Positions 35,363 through 43,412 of a stretch of DNA of 64,000 bases are shown here, one piece after another. Location: contig NZ_LT963430.1 in NCBI RefSeq assembly GCF_900199405.1, positions 2,573,605 through 2,637,604 of the forward strand. Reading direction: 5' to 3'. Made by a program: the position numbers and the translations under genes. Below the pieces are notes generated by a model. It did no database searches. It saw only the letters and a list, made by a program, of their open reading frames with translations, and was not told the DNA's origin. Source of the DNA: Beduinella massiliensis (lineage in GTDB: Bacteria > Bacillota > Clostridia > Christensenellales > Aristaeellaceae). How positions within the stretch are numbered: the stretch's first letter is position 1; every line of letters begins with the position of its first letter.

Positions 35363-36052
35363 CTACGGGTTCCTCTCCTCCATCATCGAACGGCAGATCT
35401 TCGCCATGTCCGTGACGCTGAGCAGCGTGACAGAGCCAAACGGCGCGCCCAGCAGGCGTTCGATCGCGTAGCGGTAAATCTCCAGCTTGTCCACGATCGC
35501 GTTCAGCACGTCGCTCTCGTCCGAGCCCGCGGATAACAGGAACGCGATCTCATCGGTCAGCTGCAGCCCGAGGCGCAGGACGAGCTCCGCCATCCCGTCT
35601 CCCGCCGGGGTGAAGAACACGCCCTCTGCGACGCCCTCGCGCACGATGCGCCGCAGGATGGGCAGCGTCAGCTCGAGCTGGCGCTGCTTCATCTTCTCGC
35701 GCATTAAAGCGCCGTCCTCGCGGTAAGCTACGCGCACCAGCAAGCTGATGAAGTCCGTCGAATCCGACTGCCAAATGCCGGAGCGCTGAAAAAACGCATT
35801 GAGCTTCTCCACCGCGCTGCCGCTGCAGGCGTCCACCGCATGTTGCGCCGCTTGGCAGGAAGTCCGCGCACGCTCCTCACAGATCGCCTCGAGCAGCGCA
35901 AGCTTGCTCTCAAAGTGATGGTAAAAGCCGCCCTTGGAAAAGTGCAGCTCGTCCAGAATATCCTGTACGGATGTCTGTTCATAACCGCGCGCATAGAACA
36001 GCCGCTCCGCCGTTTCCAGCAGCGCCTGCCTGCGGTCGTCGCCTTTACGCAT
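35363..36052 (-). CDS. TetR family transcriptional regulator
   Basis: 229 residues. The N-terminal HTH (about 8-55) reads RRQALLETAERLFYARGYEQTSVQDIL and FSKGGFYHHF, classic for TetR; the C-terminal helical domain binds an unknown ligand. GGGAGG lies before the start. A perfect operator in its promoter suggests autorepression, and the membrane-protein gene 20 bp downstream may be co-transcribed and controlled by it. Confidence 0.93.
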   Translation of the reverse strand: MRKGDDRRQALLETAERLFYARGYEQTSVQDILDELHFSKGGFYHHFESKLALLEAICEERARTSCQAAQHAVDACSGSAVEKLNAFFQRSGIWQSDSTDFISLLVRVAYREDGALMREKMKQRQLELTLPILRRIVREGVAEGVFFTPAGDGMAELVLRLGLQLTDEIAFLLSAGSDESDVLNAIVDKLEIYRYAIERLLGAPFGSVTLLSVTDMAKICRSMMEERNP

Positions 36053-36112
36053 GCGTGACTTCCCTCCCCGCCATCGCCTGGTGCTTCATGCAGCATCCTT
36101 CCCGGGCCGTAT

Positions 36113-36167
36113 ACAGACTTATAGTCTGTTATGTTCCTATTATACGTGGAACCCGCCGCCGCGTCAA
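36113..36167 (-). promoter_or_regulatory. tetR promoter and operator
   Basis: Minus strand: -35 TTGACG (36162-36167), 17-bp spacer, -10 TATAAT (36139-36144). The perfect palindrome ACAGACT-TAT-AGTCTGT (36113-36129) lies just downstream, over the probable transcription start. Confidence 0.85.
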
Positions 36168-36172
36168 GCATA

Positions 36173-36203
36173 GAAAAACAGACCGCCGATATTTCCGGCG
36201 GCC
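36173..36203 (-). terminator. Terminator of the rex-vanW transcript
   Basis: Minus strand: arms GGCCGCCG and CGGCGGTC (8 pairs, one G-U) around GAAATAT, then TGTTTTTC. Confidence 0.85.
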
Positions 36204-36255
36204 TCTGACTGTTAAAAAAGCCTTTTACTTCATCGGAGATGAAGCGGTCTCTGAC

Positions 36256-37779
36256 TTAATTATAGTATATTTCCTTTTGAACGGCTCTATACGTCGTCTG
36301 CCATAATTTTTCGCGGTGAAGCTCGATGCCGTTTACATCGTAAAACACCTTATAAGTATCTACGACATAGCCCGTGCGCTTCTTCTTCGCCACCTTGCTC
36401 GCACCTCTGGCCATCGACTCGTCGCGGGTATAAATCACCTCGTCGGACGGCGTCAGCGTGCGTATGGTTTCGGAGTACAGGTTGATCGTCGTGCCGTTTT
36501 CCAGCATCTTGCCGTACACCTCGACCGTGACCTTCTGATCCTCGTACCACGCAAGAATAAAGACTGGGAAATCCGTATTGTTGCGGAAGACGAAGTCCAG
36601 TCTCGGCCAGTCCACCGCCGCGTCCTCGCCCTTAGGCACATACGTGCTCGGCCAAGAATGCTGCGAACGATCCACGATTTCCAGGTTTGCGCGGACAACC
36701 GCATTAAAGAGCGTCGAGGAAGTCTGGCACACGCCGCCTCCCGTGTCGTCGATCAGCTGTCCACCGGAAATCGCGCCCGCCTCTTTGTAGCCCTTGGCCT
36801 TGGTGCGCTGGCCGGTGCACTCGTTAAAGGAGAGCGTCTCGCCGGGCATGACCACCCGGCCGTTGAGCGCGTCGGACGAAAGCGCGATGTTCGTGTTGCG
36901 GTTGTTGTCCTTCGTCGTCTCCGTCGTAAAGGAGGAAACGCGTCCGAACATCGGGGTCAGCATCGCCTGGGTGACCGCTGGCTGAACAGGCGCTCCCGTA
37001 ACCTCGACCACCGCGTCGTAACGTCCGGCATCCAGCGCCTCCACCACGTCGCGATACAGCCTATCCGCGTCTGCGGCATAACCTACCTGCTCCGGCGTAA
37101 AGACGAACGTCTTCGTCACTGGGTCAAAGGCGTACAGCGTCGCGTCCGTCGCAGGCTGATCGATGCGGGCGACGACTACGTCCGTCAGCTCGCGTACCTT
37201 TCCCTTGTCGTATCCGAGTCCCGTTTCAAAGGACGCTCCGCCGGTTTTCAGCATCTGAACGTCGCTGTAGCGCTGTTTCAGGCTTCCGCGCCTTCCCAGC
37301 GCATAGGCTCTGGCGAGCACTTCCTGCGTATCGAAGCGGATAGGAACCTCTTCGGACGTGATCCGCCATTTTTTGTCGCCATACGTGATCCCGATGGCGA
37401 ACGCCTCGCTCTGCTGATTGGTATGCGATTCCAGGGTAGCCTGGGCCTCTCCCATCGTCATGCCGCCGATATCCGTGCCGTTTACGCGAATGCCCGGATA
37501 GAACGTATCGACGGCCACCTGCCGGGATACCTCCTGAAACTGCTGATAAACCTGATACTCCTGCGCGACCCACCAGGATATCAGGGAAAGGAGCCCTACG
37601 CACACGAAGACGACCGGAATCGTCCAATAGGGAAAGACCTTCTTTTCTTCTCTTTCGTACGCGTTCCGCGGAGGCGGCATGCGCCGCACCTGCGTGTTTC
37701 TTTGGCTCGTTTCGCTGCCCGGACGCTGAAAGCGGCTGACGTCGCCGCCCGGCCTTCCCGGCGTTTTCTGGCTCGGCAT
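36256..37779 (-). CDS. VanW family protein with PG-binding-4 and G5-like regions
   Basis: 507 residues. A basic, Pro/Arg-rich cytoplasmic tail (1-45), one membrane helix (about 50-70), one or two PG_binding_4-like domains (about 90-270), the VanW domain (about 275-405, NIALSSDALNGRVVMPGETLSFNECTG, GGGVCQTSSTLFNAVV) and a short G5-like C-terminal part. It is likely an extracellular, membrane-anchored wall protein; the VanW activity is unknown and vancomycin resistance should not be inferred. Located downstream of rex on the same strand. Confidence 0.9.
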   Translation of the reverse strand: MPSQKTPGRPGGDVSRFQRPGSETSQRNTQVRRMPPPRNAYEREEKKVFPYWTIPVVFVCVGLLSLISWWVAQEYQVYQQFQEVSRQVAVDTFYPGIRVNGTDIGGMTMGEAQATLESHTNQQSEAFAIGITYGDKKWRITSEEVPIRFDTQEVLARAYALGRRGSLKQRYSDVQMLKTGGASFETGLGYDKGKVRELTDVVVARIDQPATDATLYAFDPVTKTFVFTPEQVGYAADADRLYRDVVEALDAGRYDAVVEVTGAPVQPAVTQAMLTPMFGRVSSFTTETTKDNNRNTNIALSSDALNGRVVMPGETLSFNECTGQRTKAKGYKEAGAISGGQLIDDTGGGVCQTSSTLFNAVVRANLEIVDRSQHSWPSTYVPKGEDAAVDWPRLDFVFRNNTDFPVFILAWYEDQKVTVEVYGKMLENGTTINLYSETIRTLTPSDEVIYTRDESMARGASKVAKKKRTGYVVDTYKVFYDVNGIELHREKLWQTTYRAVQKEIYYN

Positions 37780-37805
37780 GTCGCGGGGTCTCCTTCTCGA
37801 TGCGT

Positions 37806-38462
37806 TTATTGATCGCCCTTTTCAGCCAAGAGCTCCTGCTCGTGCATCCTGTAGGAAAGGATATGCAGGGTATCGCTCAGGTGAACATTGACGACGGGGA
37901 AATTTTCCGGGGTACTCAAATCGACCGGCGCAAAATTCCAGATAGCGCGCACGCCCCCCTGGATCAGTCGGTCGCACATCTGCTGCGCCGCCGCATGGGG
38001 CACGGCGAGCACGGCGATGTCGACGCCGTGCGAAGCGAGCCATCCATCCAGCTTTTCAATCGGCTGCACGACGATGCCATGCACGTCGATTCCGACGAGC
38101 GCGGGGGATACATCGAACATCGCCTGTACCTTGAAGCCTTCCCGCGCAAAAGAAGAGTAGTTCGCCACCGCACGGCCGATATTGCCCGCGCCAATGATGA
38201 TGACGTGATACTCGCGCGTAATTCCCAGAATTTCCGCGATGCGCATCTTCAGTTCAGATACATGGTACCCAAACCCCTGCTGGCCAAAACCGCCAAAGCA
38301 GTTGATATCCTGCCGAATTTGCGAGGCAGTTAATCCCATTCGTTCGCCAAGCTCCTGAGACGAAATTCGGGTAACGCCTGCTTTTTCCAATTCACGCAGG
38401 TGCCTGTAATAGCCCGGCAGGCGGCGGACAACGGCGTCGGAGACGCGGGAACGGTAGGCCAT
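37806..38462 (-). CDS. rex: Redox-sensing transcriptional repressor Rex
   Basis: 218 residues. An N-terminal winged helix (about 1-75; VVRRLPGYYRHLRELEKAG, TASQIRQDINCFGGFG) and a Rossmann domain with IIIGAGNIGRAVANY that reads the NADH/NAD+ ratio. In Clostridia Rex controls fermentation and alcohol genes. ATG 38462 was chosen (GTGGGGTG upstream). The promoter carries an imperfect palindrome that could be its own site, but it is not the canonical Rex box. Confidence 0.95.
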   Translation of the reverse strand: MAYRSRVSDAVVRRLPGYYRHLRELEKAGVTRISSQELGERMGLTASQIRQDINCFGGFGQQGFGYHVSELKMRIAEILGITREYHVIIIGAGNIGRAVANYSSFAREGFKVQAMFDVSPALVGIDVHGIVVQPIEKLDGWLASHGVDIAVLAVPHAAAQQMCDRLIQGGVRAIWNFAPVDLSTPENFPVVNVHLSDTLHILSYRMHEQELLAEKGDQ

Positions 38463-38523
38463 CTGCTTGCACCCCACTCACTTCATTGTCATTCCGGCTG
38501 TTATGATGACATCCGTACTGTTT

Positions 38524-38552
38524 AGTATAACAGCTTCCTTTTTTGTGCGCAA
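38524..38552 (-). promoter_or_regulatory. rex promoter with imperfect palindrome
   Basis: Minus strand: -35 TTGCGC (38547-38552), 17-bp spacer, -10 TATACT (38524-38529). The palindrome CTGTTATACTAAACAG covers the -10 and is a weak candidate for Rex autoregulation. Confidence 0.55.
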
Positions 38553-38622
38553 GGGGAAAATCCATCGGAGCCGTCTCCGATTTCACAAAATTTTGTCGGA
38601 CAAGCACCGCCCCAAATGCAGT

Positions 38623-38653
38623 AATCCGCCGGAAGCGTTGCTTCCGGCGGATT
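38623..38653. terminator. Hairpin after the LytTR regulator gene
   Basis: Perfect 14-bp arms (AATCCGCCGGAAGC and its complement) with a 3-nt loop. It lacks a strong T run. It ends the nfeD-floA-LytTR operon, 5 bp after the stop. Confidence 0.72.
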
Positions 38654-38657
38654 GTAT

Positions 38658-39425
38658 TCACGAAAACAGGCGTTCCAGCTCTTCATAGCGTTCGTGCGTG
38701 ATGAGCGCGTCCTGCTGCGTGCCGCAAAGGCGAACCACATAGGTCCATCGTCCATATGGCGTGATGCTGTCGATTTCGTGCAAGTTGATGATGTAGGACT
38801 TATGGCAGCGATAGAAAATTTCGGGATCCAGCCGCGCCTCGATGTCCCCCAGCGACTCGCTCGTCACGAATCGGCCGCCACCCTTCATGTAAAGGACGGT
38901 CGCACGATTTTCGCGCTGAACGAGCAGGATATCTTCCATCGCGACGAAGTTGACGCCCTCCCGGTGGCGGAGCATGAGCCTTCCCGCCGCCACCCTCGCC
39001 CGAGGCGCGGCATTCTGCGTAGGGTTAGGCACCGGATCATCCTGCGCGCGCCTCAGCAACACGTCCTGCGCGCGCTCCAGCGTCTTCATCACGCGTTCGA
39101 GTTTAAACGGTTTGACCAGATAGTCGAATGCATACACCTCAAACGCATCGGCCATGTACTGATCGTGCGCGGTTGCAAACACCAGAATAATGGAAGGATC
39201 CGTATCCTGAATGACGCGCGCCGCTTCCACACCGCTCATTTCCGGCATCTCCACGTCCAGAAAGACGAGCTGCGGCTTTTCCTGCTCCACTTTTTCGAGC
39301 AGTTCCCTGCCGTTCGTCGCCTCTCCGCGCAGTTCAAAGCCTTCTACGCGCTCGATCATCTTACGCATGATGGTCCGCATGCCCGCGTCGTCGTCTGCAA
39401 TGACCACCGGTATCTTTTCACTCAT
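38658..39425 (-). CDS. LytTR-type response regulator
   Basis: 255 residues. The receiver (1-120) has IADDD, the phosphoacceptor Asp in LVFLDVEMPEMSG, Thr/Ala in FATAHD and VKPF. After a linker, the LytTR DNA-binding domain (about 150-255) shows VNFVAMEDILLVQREN and FYRCHKSYIINL. No histidine kinase is next to it. The start overlaps the stop of the 180-residue gene by 4 nt (ATGA), tying it to the nfeD-floA operon. Confidence 0.94.
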   Translation of the reverse strand: MSEKIPVVIADDDAGMRTIMRKMIERVEGFELRGEATNGRELLEKVEQEKPQLVFLDVEMPEMSGVEAARVIQDTDPSIILVFATAHDQYMADAFEVYAFDYLVKPFKLERVMKTLERAQDVLLRRAQDDPVPNPTQNAAPRARVAAGRLMLRHREGVNFVAMEDILLVQRENRATVLYMKGGGRFVTSESLGDIEARLDPEIFYRCHKSYIINLHEIDSITPYGRWTYVVRLCGTQQDALITHERYEELERLFS

Positions 39426-39964
39426 CGCATCCGCATCCTTCGCCTGTCCTGAGGTTTTGTGAGAATTTCAGAGAGGATAATGCCCCGAAGCAGCTCCTGC
39501 GCCTCATCCTGCACGTCCTGCGCATGCTGCATGCGAGGCTGCGGCGCCGCGTAGGAGGGCGTACCAAGCTCGTGGCATGGGTCTTCCCCCTCGCCCGCCT
39601 GTTCCATTTCCTCCTGCGTCACGGTTCTCGGCTGCATGCGGCTCATCCGCTCCGCATCCAAGCGATGCTCCACGCGTGCGGAGCGCTCGACCGCCGAGGC
39701 CTCCCGCAAAATCGGGGCGCCACCTTCTTTTTTGTGCATCCGCTTATGCGAAGGCGCAGGCTGTTCTTCCACCTTCGGCATCTCTTCGGGGTCTTCGCTG
39801 ATCTGTTTGGCCGCCTCGGCGAAGCGTCCCAGCATCTGCTGCCACTCTCCCTGAGGCGCGCGCGGCATCGCCTTTGCGGCCTGGCCCGCGCTGTTCTTCA
39901 CCTGCTTTTGGCTGGCACGAACGATCGCCCACACGACAAGGCCGATGACAATTAAAACATCCAC
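39422..39964 (-). CDS. Unknown protein with N-terminal membrane anchor
   Basis: 180 residues: one membrane helix at the very N terminus (MDVLIVIGLVVWAIVRA), then a charged, Gln/Glu/Met-rich cytoplasmic region with probable coiled-coil and low-complexity segments and a basic end (RRRMRMR). No family recognised. It stands at the position of YqfB-like genes after floA, and its coupling to the LytTR regulator suggests it may link the flotillin complex with signalling. Function unknown. Confidence 0.78.
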   Translation of the reverse strand: MDVLIVIGLVVWAIVRASQKQVKNSAGQAAKAMPRAPQGEWQQMLGRFAEAAKQISEDPEEMPKVEEQPAPSHKRMHKKEGGAPILREASAVERSARVEHRLDAERMSRMQPRTVTQEEMEQAGEGEDPCHELGTPSYAAPQPRMQHAQDVQDEAQELLRGIILSEILTKPQDRRRMRMR

Positions 39965-39985
39965 GCGCGGTCCCCCTTTCTGGCA

Positions 39986-40009
39986 GACCGGGGCCCATGG
40001 GCCCCGGTC
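39986..40009 (-). other. Perfect 24-bp intercistronic palindrome after floA
   Basis: Arms GACCGGGGCCCA and its complement, without a T run. It lies between floA and the 180-residue gene and may stabilise the floA message or reduce read-through into the downstream pair. Confidence 0.65.
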
Positions 40010-40030
40010 CTCAAGCTTCGTCTTAGACGA

Positions 40031-41035
40031 TTACTTCTTGCTCGGGCGCGGCGGCTCAGCCTGCCCGCCTTCGGGCTTGCCGATCTTGGCGATCGCGTCG
40101 CGCATCGTGGTATCGGCGATGGTGTTCTGCATCTGATAGTAATCCATGACGCCCATCTTGCCCTCGCGAAGCGCAGTCGCCATCGCGCGCGGCACTTCCG
40201 CCTGTGCCTCGACGACCTTCGCCTGCATCTCCTGCACGGCGGCCTTCATTTCCTGCTCGCGCGCCACAGCCATCGCGCGGCGTTCCTCGGCCTTTGCCTG
40301 CGCGATACGCCGGTCGGCCTCCGCCTGATCCATTTGCAGCTGCGCGCCGATGTTGCGCCCGACGTCTACGTCCGCGATGTCGATCGAGAGGATCTCAAAC
40401 GCGGTGCCCGCGTCCAATCCCTTGGAAAGCACCGTACGGCTGATCAGGTCGGGGTTCTCCAGGACGGACTTGTGCGATTCGGCTGAGCCGACCGTCGTTA
40501 CGATGCCCTCGCCAACACGGGCGACGATCGTTTCTTCGCCTGCGCCGCCGACCAGGCGTTCGATGTTCGCGCGCACGGTCACGCGGGCCTTGGCGCGAAG
40601 CTCGATGCCGTCCTTGGCGATCGCCGCGACGATCGGCGTTTCGATGACCTTGGGGTTGACGCTCATCTGCACAGCCTGTAGCACGTCGCGTCCAGCCAGG
40701 TCGATGGAACGCGCCTCTTCAAAGTTCAGATCGATATTCGCCCCCTGCGCCGTGATCAGCGCGCGGATCACGCGATCCACGTTGCCGCCCGCCAGGAAAT
40801 GCGCTTCCATTTCGCCGATGTCCGGCTGAAGACCGGCCTTCACGGCCATAATCAGCGGTTGCACGATGCGCGCCGGCGCGATTCGGCGAAAGCGCATGCC
40901 CACCAGCGTACCGATCGACACCTTGACGCCCGACGCACGGGCAGATATCCACAGTCCCAGCGGTACAAAGCTCAGGAACGTGATAACCACGACCGCTACC
41001 AGGACAATCAAGAGAACCATCCAGACCATTTCCAT
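40031..41035 (-). CDS. floA: Flotillin-like protein FloA
   Basis: 334 residues. An N-terminal membrane hairpin (about 5-30), the PHB/SPFH-like domain ([32 protein letters not shown]) and a long Ala/Glu-rich coiled coil (about 230-300; [20 protein letters not shown]) are typical of FloA/YqfA, which organises membrane microdomains. nfeD lies directly upstream, the conserved pair in Firmicutes. Confidence 0.95.
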   Translation of the reverse strand: MEMVWMVLLIVLVAVVVITFLSFVPLGLWISARASGVKVSIGTLVGMRFRRIAPARIVQPLIMAVKAGLQPDIGEMEAHFLAGGNVDRVIRALITAQGANIDLNFEEARSIDLAGRDVLQAVQMSVNPKVIETPIVAAIAKDGIELRAKARVTVRANIERLVGGAGEETIVARVGEGIVTTVGSAESHKSVLENPDLISRTVLSKGLDAGTAFEILSIDIADVDVGRNIGAQLQMDQAEADRRIAQAKAEERRAMAVAREQEMKAAVQEMQAKVVEAQAEVPRAMATALREGKMGVMDYYQMQNTIADTTMRDAIAKIGKPEGGQAEPPRPSKK

Positions 41036-41129
41036 AGGTCAACCCCCTTTTTTCCCAACGAGTCCTTTATATGCACGCCTCTTTGGCGGGCACTACCCCT
41101 CTAGACGCAGGCGATTCGCGTCGCCCTGT

Positions 41130-41642
41130 TCATTCGGCCTTTTCCTTGGCCTTGCGCACCACGATGCGCCTTCCTTCCACGGACACGATTTGAATGTCGC
41201 TGTCCGCTTCCAGGAACTCGCCCTCCGTCACCACGTTGAGACGGACGCCCTCGAATTCGCCGATACCGGACGGGCGCAGCACCGTACGCGCCTTGCCCTC
41301 CTTGCCCAGCAGTACCTGCATATCTTCGTACCCGTTTTCGCCGCCCTCGTCCAAGGCGGTGTTATTGAGGATCAGCGGCGAATTGGAAAGAGCCCCCTTT
41401 GCCGCCGATCGCAGGGAGAGCGATATGGCAATGGCCACGATCGCGATGATGATGATGAGCACCCCCAGCGCCGCCATCATGCCGTGGGTCATGATCGTCA
41501 CGCCCACGCCGATGGCCAGCAGCACCAGGCCTGAAATGCCCGGCACGCCGAACCCAGGGAGAAAAACCTCTAAAATCACGAGCCCTGTCCCTACCACGAG
41601 GCAAAGCAGAATCGGCAGGTTGGTTACGAGAAAATCTACCAT
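41130..41642 (-). CDS. NfeD family membrane protein
   Basis: 170 residues: three membrane helices in the first 90 residues with EVFLPGFGVPGISGLV, then an OB-fold domain (about 110-170) with LLGKEGKARTVLRPSGIGEFEG and GRRIVVRK. This is the short NfeD form that lacks a protease domain and works with FloA. ATG 41642 was chosen; AAAGGTG lies upstream and a GTG four codons earlier is possible. It starts the nfeD-floA-unknown-LytTR operon. Confidence 0.93.
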   Translation of the reverse strand: MVDFLVTNLPILLCLVVGTGLVILEVFLPGFGVPGISGLVLLAIGVGVTIMTHGMMAALGVLIIIIAIVAIAISLSLRSAAKGALSNSPLILNNTALDEGGENGYEDMQVLLGKEGKARTVLRPSGIGEFEGVRLNVVTEGEFLEADSDIQIVSVEGRRIVVRKAKEKAE

Positions 41643-41677
41643 CGCTATGCACACCTTTCAGCTATTGCGTTAGCCAG

Positions 41678-41705
41678 AGTATAGCATGCTTTTTTGCAGA
41701 AGCAA
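41678..41705 (-). promoter_or_regulatory. Promoter of the nfeD-floA operon
   Basis: Minus strand: -35 TTGCTT (41700-41705), 16-bp spacer, -10 TATACT (41678-41683), 35 bp before nfeD. Confidence 0.6.
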
Positions 41706-41745
41706 AGAAGAAAGCGCTCAATTATACACTTTGACGTTCAAAACC

Positions 41746-42330
41746 TCACAGGCCGGGGAGGACCTGCGCCAGCGCGGCCACGTCCTGCTCGTACACAGGC
41801 CCCAGACTTCGGTTGTAGAGCAGGCTCGCCGGATGATAAAGCGCAAATACGGGACACGGAACCTCCCGCGCTTCCACCAGCGTACCGTGCACCGCGCCGA
41901 TCGTCTGCCTGCCGCCGGTGATTGCCCCCAGCGGCACGTTGCCCAGCGTCGCGATGCATTTGGGCTTCACGAGCGCAATTTCACGCAGCAGCCAGGGACG
42001 CATCAGCGCGATCTCCTCCTTCGTTGGCGGGCGGTTGGACACGCGGCCCGCTGGCGACATCTTCGTCGGCCTGAACTTTACGGCGTTCGTGATGTAAAGC
42101 GCCTCGCGCGAAAGCCCCGCCATCGCGAGGAAGACGTCCAGATTCTTCCCAGCCTTTCCGACGAAGGGACGCCCCTGCATGGCTTCCTGCTCGCCCGGCG
42201 CTTCGCCTACGAGCATCAGCTTCGCTCCGGATGCCCCCTCCCCGTATACGATCCGCCGCTCGTCGCCCACGTATACCGAGCGCACGAAGTGCAGCAGCTC
42301 GTCGCGGTATTTCGCCATGCTGTCCGCCAT
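41746..42330 (-). CDS. Uracil-DNA glycosylase-like protein lacking Fe-S cysteines
   Basis: 194 residues with the family-4 UDG fold: motif A GEAPGEQEAMQGRPFVGKAG and C-terminal motif B YHPASLLYN. The four Cys that hold the [4Fe-4S] cluster in the upstream paralogue are absent (for example VKFRP replaces VKCRP), and the acidic pair after motif A is changed (QEAM instead of QEDL). It may be a diverged glycosylase or a non-catalytic protein. ATG 42330 follows GGGAGGG and lies 11 bp after the paralogue. Confidence 0.85.
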   Translation of the reverse strand: MADSMAKYRDELLHFVRSVYVGDERRIVYGEGASGAKLMLVGEAPGEQEAMQGRPFVGKAGKNLDVFLAMAGLSREALYITNAVKFRPTKMSPAGRVSNRPPTKEEIALMRPWLLREIALVKPKCIATLGNVPLGAITGGRQTIGAVHGTLVEAREVPCPVFALYHPASLLYNRSLGPVYEQDVAALAQVLPGL

Positions 42331-42341
42331 GTAAGCCCTCC

Positions 42342-42917
42342 CTATTGCTCCGTGCTCTGCGTTTTCAGCGAGTTCAGCTTGTCGCGCACTGCCTGAAAGT
42401 CTTCCCAGGCGGGCCGTTTTTTGCTCTCGTCGCGCAGCAGGGCCGCGGGATGAAATGTTGGCATGATCCACACGCCCTTGCGCTCGACCCATTTACCCCG
42501 GTCGCGCGTGATTCGCGTCTCCTCGCCCAGGATCGCCTTTGCGGGCGTCGCGCCCAGCAAAACGATGACCTGCGGACGGACGAGCGCCACCTGTGCGCGC
42601 AGGTAGGGCATGCAGGCCGCAGCCTCATCCGGCGTGGGCACGCGATTCTGCGGCGGCCTGCACTTGACGACGTTTGCGATGTAGACATCCTCCCGCGCAA
42701 GGCCGATGGCCGCGAGCATCCTGTCCAGCAGCTGTCCGGCCGCGCCGACGAAGGGCCTTCCCGTCAGGTCTTCCTGCGCGCCGGGGCCTTCTCCGATGAA
42801 CATGAGGCGCGCGTGCAAGTTGCCCTCCCCGGGCACGACATTCGTTCGCCCGGCTGAAAGGCCACAGGCTTTACAGCCGTAGATTTGATCCATCAGCGTT
42901 GGCCATGAGGTCTTCAT
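42342..42917 (-). CDS. Family 4 uracil-DNA glycosylase ([4Fe-4S])
   Basis: 191 residues. Cluster cysteines C15, C18 (CKAC), C86 (VKCRPP) and C102 (AACMPYL) are in place; motif A is GEGPGAQEDLTGRPFVG and motif B FHPAALLR. It removes uracil from DNA to start base-excision repair. ATG 42917 has GGAGGGG upstream. First gene of a two-gene operon with the cluster-less paralogue. Confidence 0.94.
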   Translation of the reverse strand: MKTSWPTLMDQIYGCKACGLSAGRTNVVPGEGNLHARLMFIGEGPGAQEDLTGRPFVGAAGQLLDRMLAAIGLAREDVYIANVVKCRPPQNRVPTPDEAAACMPYLRAQVALVRPQVIVLLGATPAKAILGEETRITRDRGKWVERKGVWIMPTFHPAALLRDESKKRPAWEDFQAVRDKLNSLKTQSTEQ

Positions 42918-42938
42918 TCGTATCCCCTCCGCGCTCCG

Positions 42939-42975
42939 GTTGTGTATTAGTATAACACAACTGGCATGCCCCGTA
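42939..42975 (-). promoter_or_regulatory. UDG operon promoter with palindromic site
   Basis: Minus strand: candidate -35 TTTACG, 17-bp spacer, -10 TATACT. A perfect inverted repeat GTTGTGT...ACACAAC with a 9-bp centre (42939-42961) covers the -10. It does not match the Gram-positive LexA box, so the regulator is unknown. Confidence 0.5.
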
Positions 42976-42984
42976 AACAAAACC

Positions 42985-43018
42985 GCCGGGCAGCGAAAGA
43001 AATTCTTCGCTGCCCGGC
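42985..43018 (-). terminator. Terminator of the small membrane protein / Na-Pi operon
   Basis: Perfect 13-bp arms (GCCGGGCAGCGAA and its complement) with an 8-nt loop; on the minus strand GGTTTTGTTT follows. Confidence 0.85.
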
Positions 43019-43116
43019 CAAATTGTCTTCATTTTTTCGCCGGATTCGTACAGACACGGATGCTTTCGTCCCGCCCGCCGCGGCAAAATGGCGCGCCCCG
43101 CCGCCGTACCGTTCGC

Positions 43117-43329
43117 TTATCGGTTGTCCGTCGCGTCTACGACGACCGCCTCCGTGATGTTCTCGCTGATGCCCGCGAAGGTCGTCTGCAGATCCTGCCG
43201 CAGCCAGGTATACAGGCTGGAAAGCAGCAGCATGAGGATGACGATCGCTAGCGACGCCGCGGCGACGCCGAAAAAATCCAGCACGCTGGCCGCGATCTTA
43301 AACCCCGTATGCGGCTTATGCTCGGTCAT
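43117..43329 (-). CDS. Small single-pass membrane protein of unknown function
   Basis: 70 residues: a short His/Lys-rich N terminus, one membrane helix (about 20-42; AAASLAIVILMLLLSSLY) and an external C-terminal tail. AAGGAG lies before ATG 43329. It sits between the Na/Pi cotransporter gene and a terminator, so it is likely the last gene of that transcript. No family recognised. Confidence 0.65.
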   Translation of the reverse strand: MTEHKPHTGFKIAASVLDFFGVAAASLAIVILMLLLSSLYTWLRQDLQTTFAGISENITEAVVVDATDNR

Positions 43330-43412
43330 ATGCTTCACTCCTTTAGGTCATGCGCCCATGGTTTCCTCACATACTAGACGCCTCGCCCCTCCGGTTTGTT
43401 GCACTTTCTTTA

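Noticed and set aside
38463-38560. Canonical Rex box in the rex promoter
   Set aside because: The palindrome CTGTTATACTAAACAG differs in spacing and arms from the TTGTTAA-N4-TTAACAA type site.
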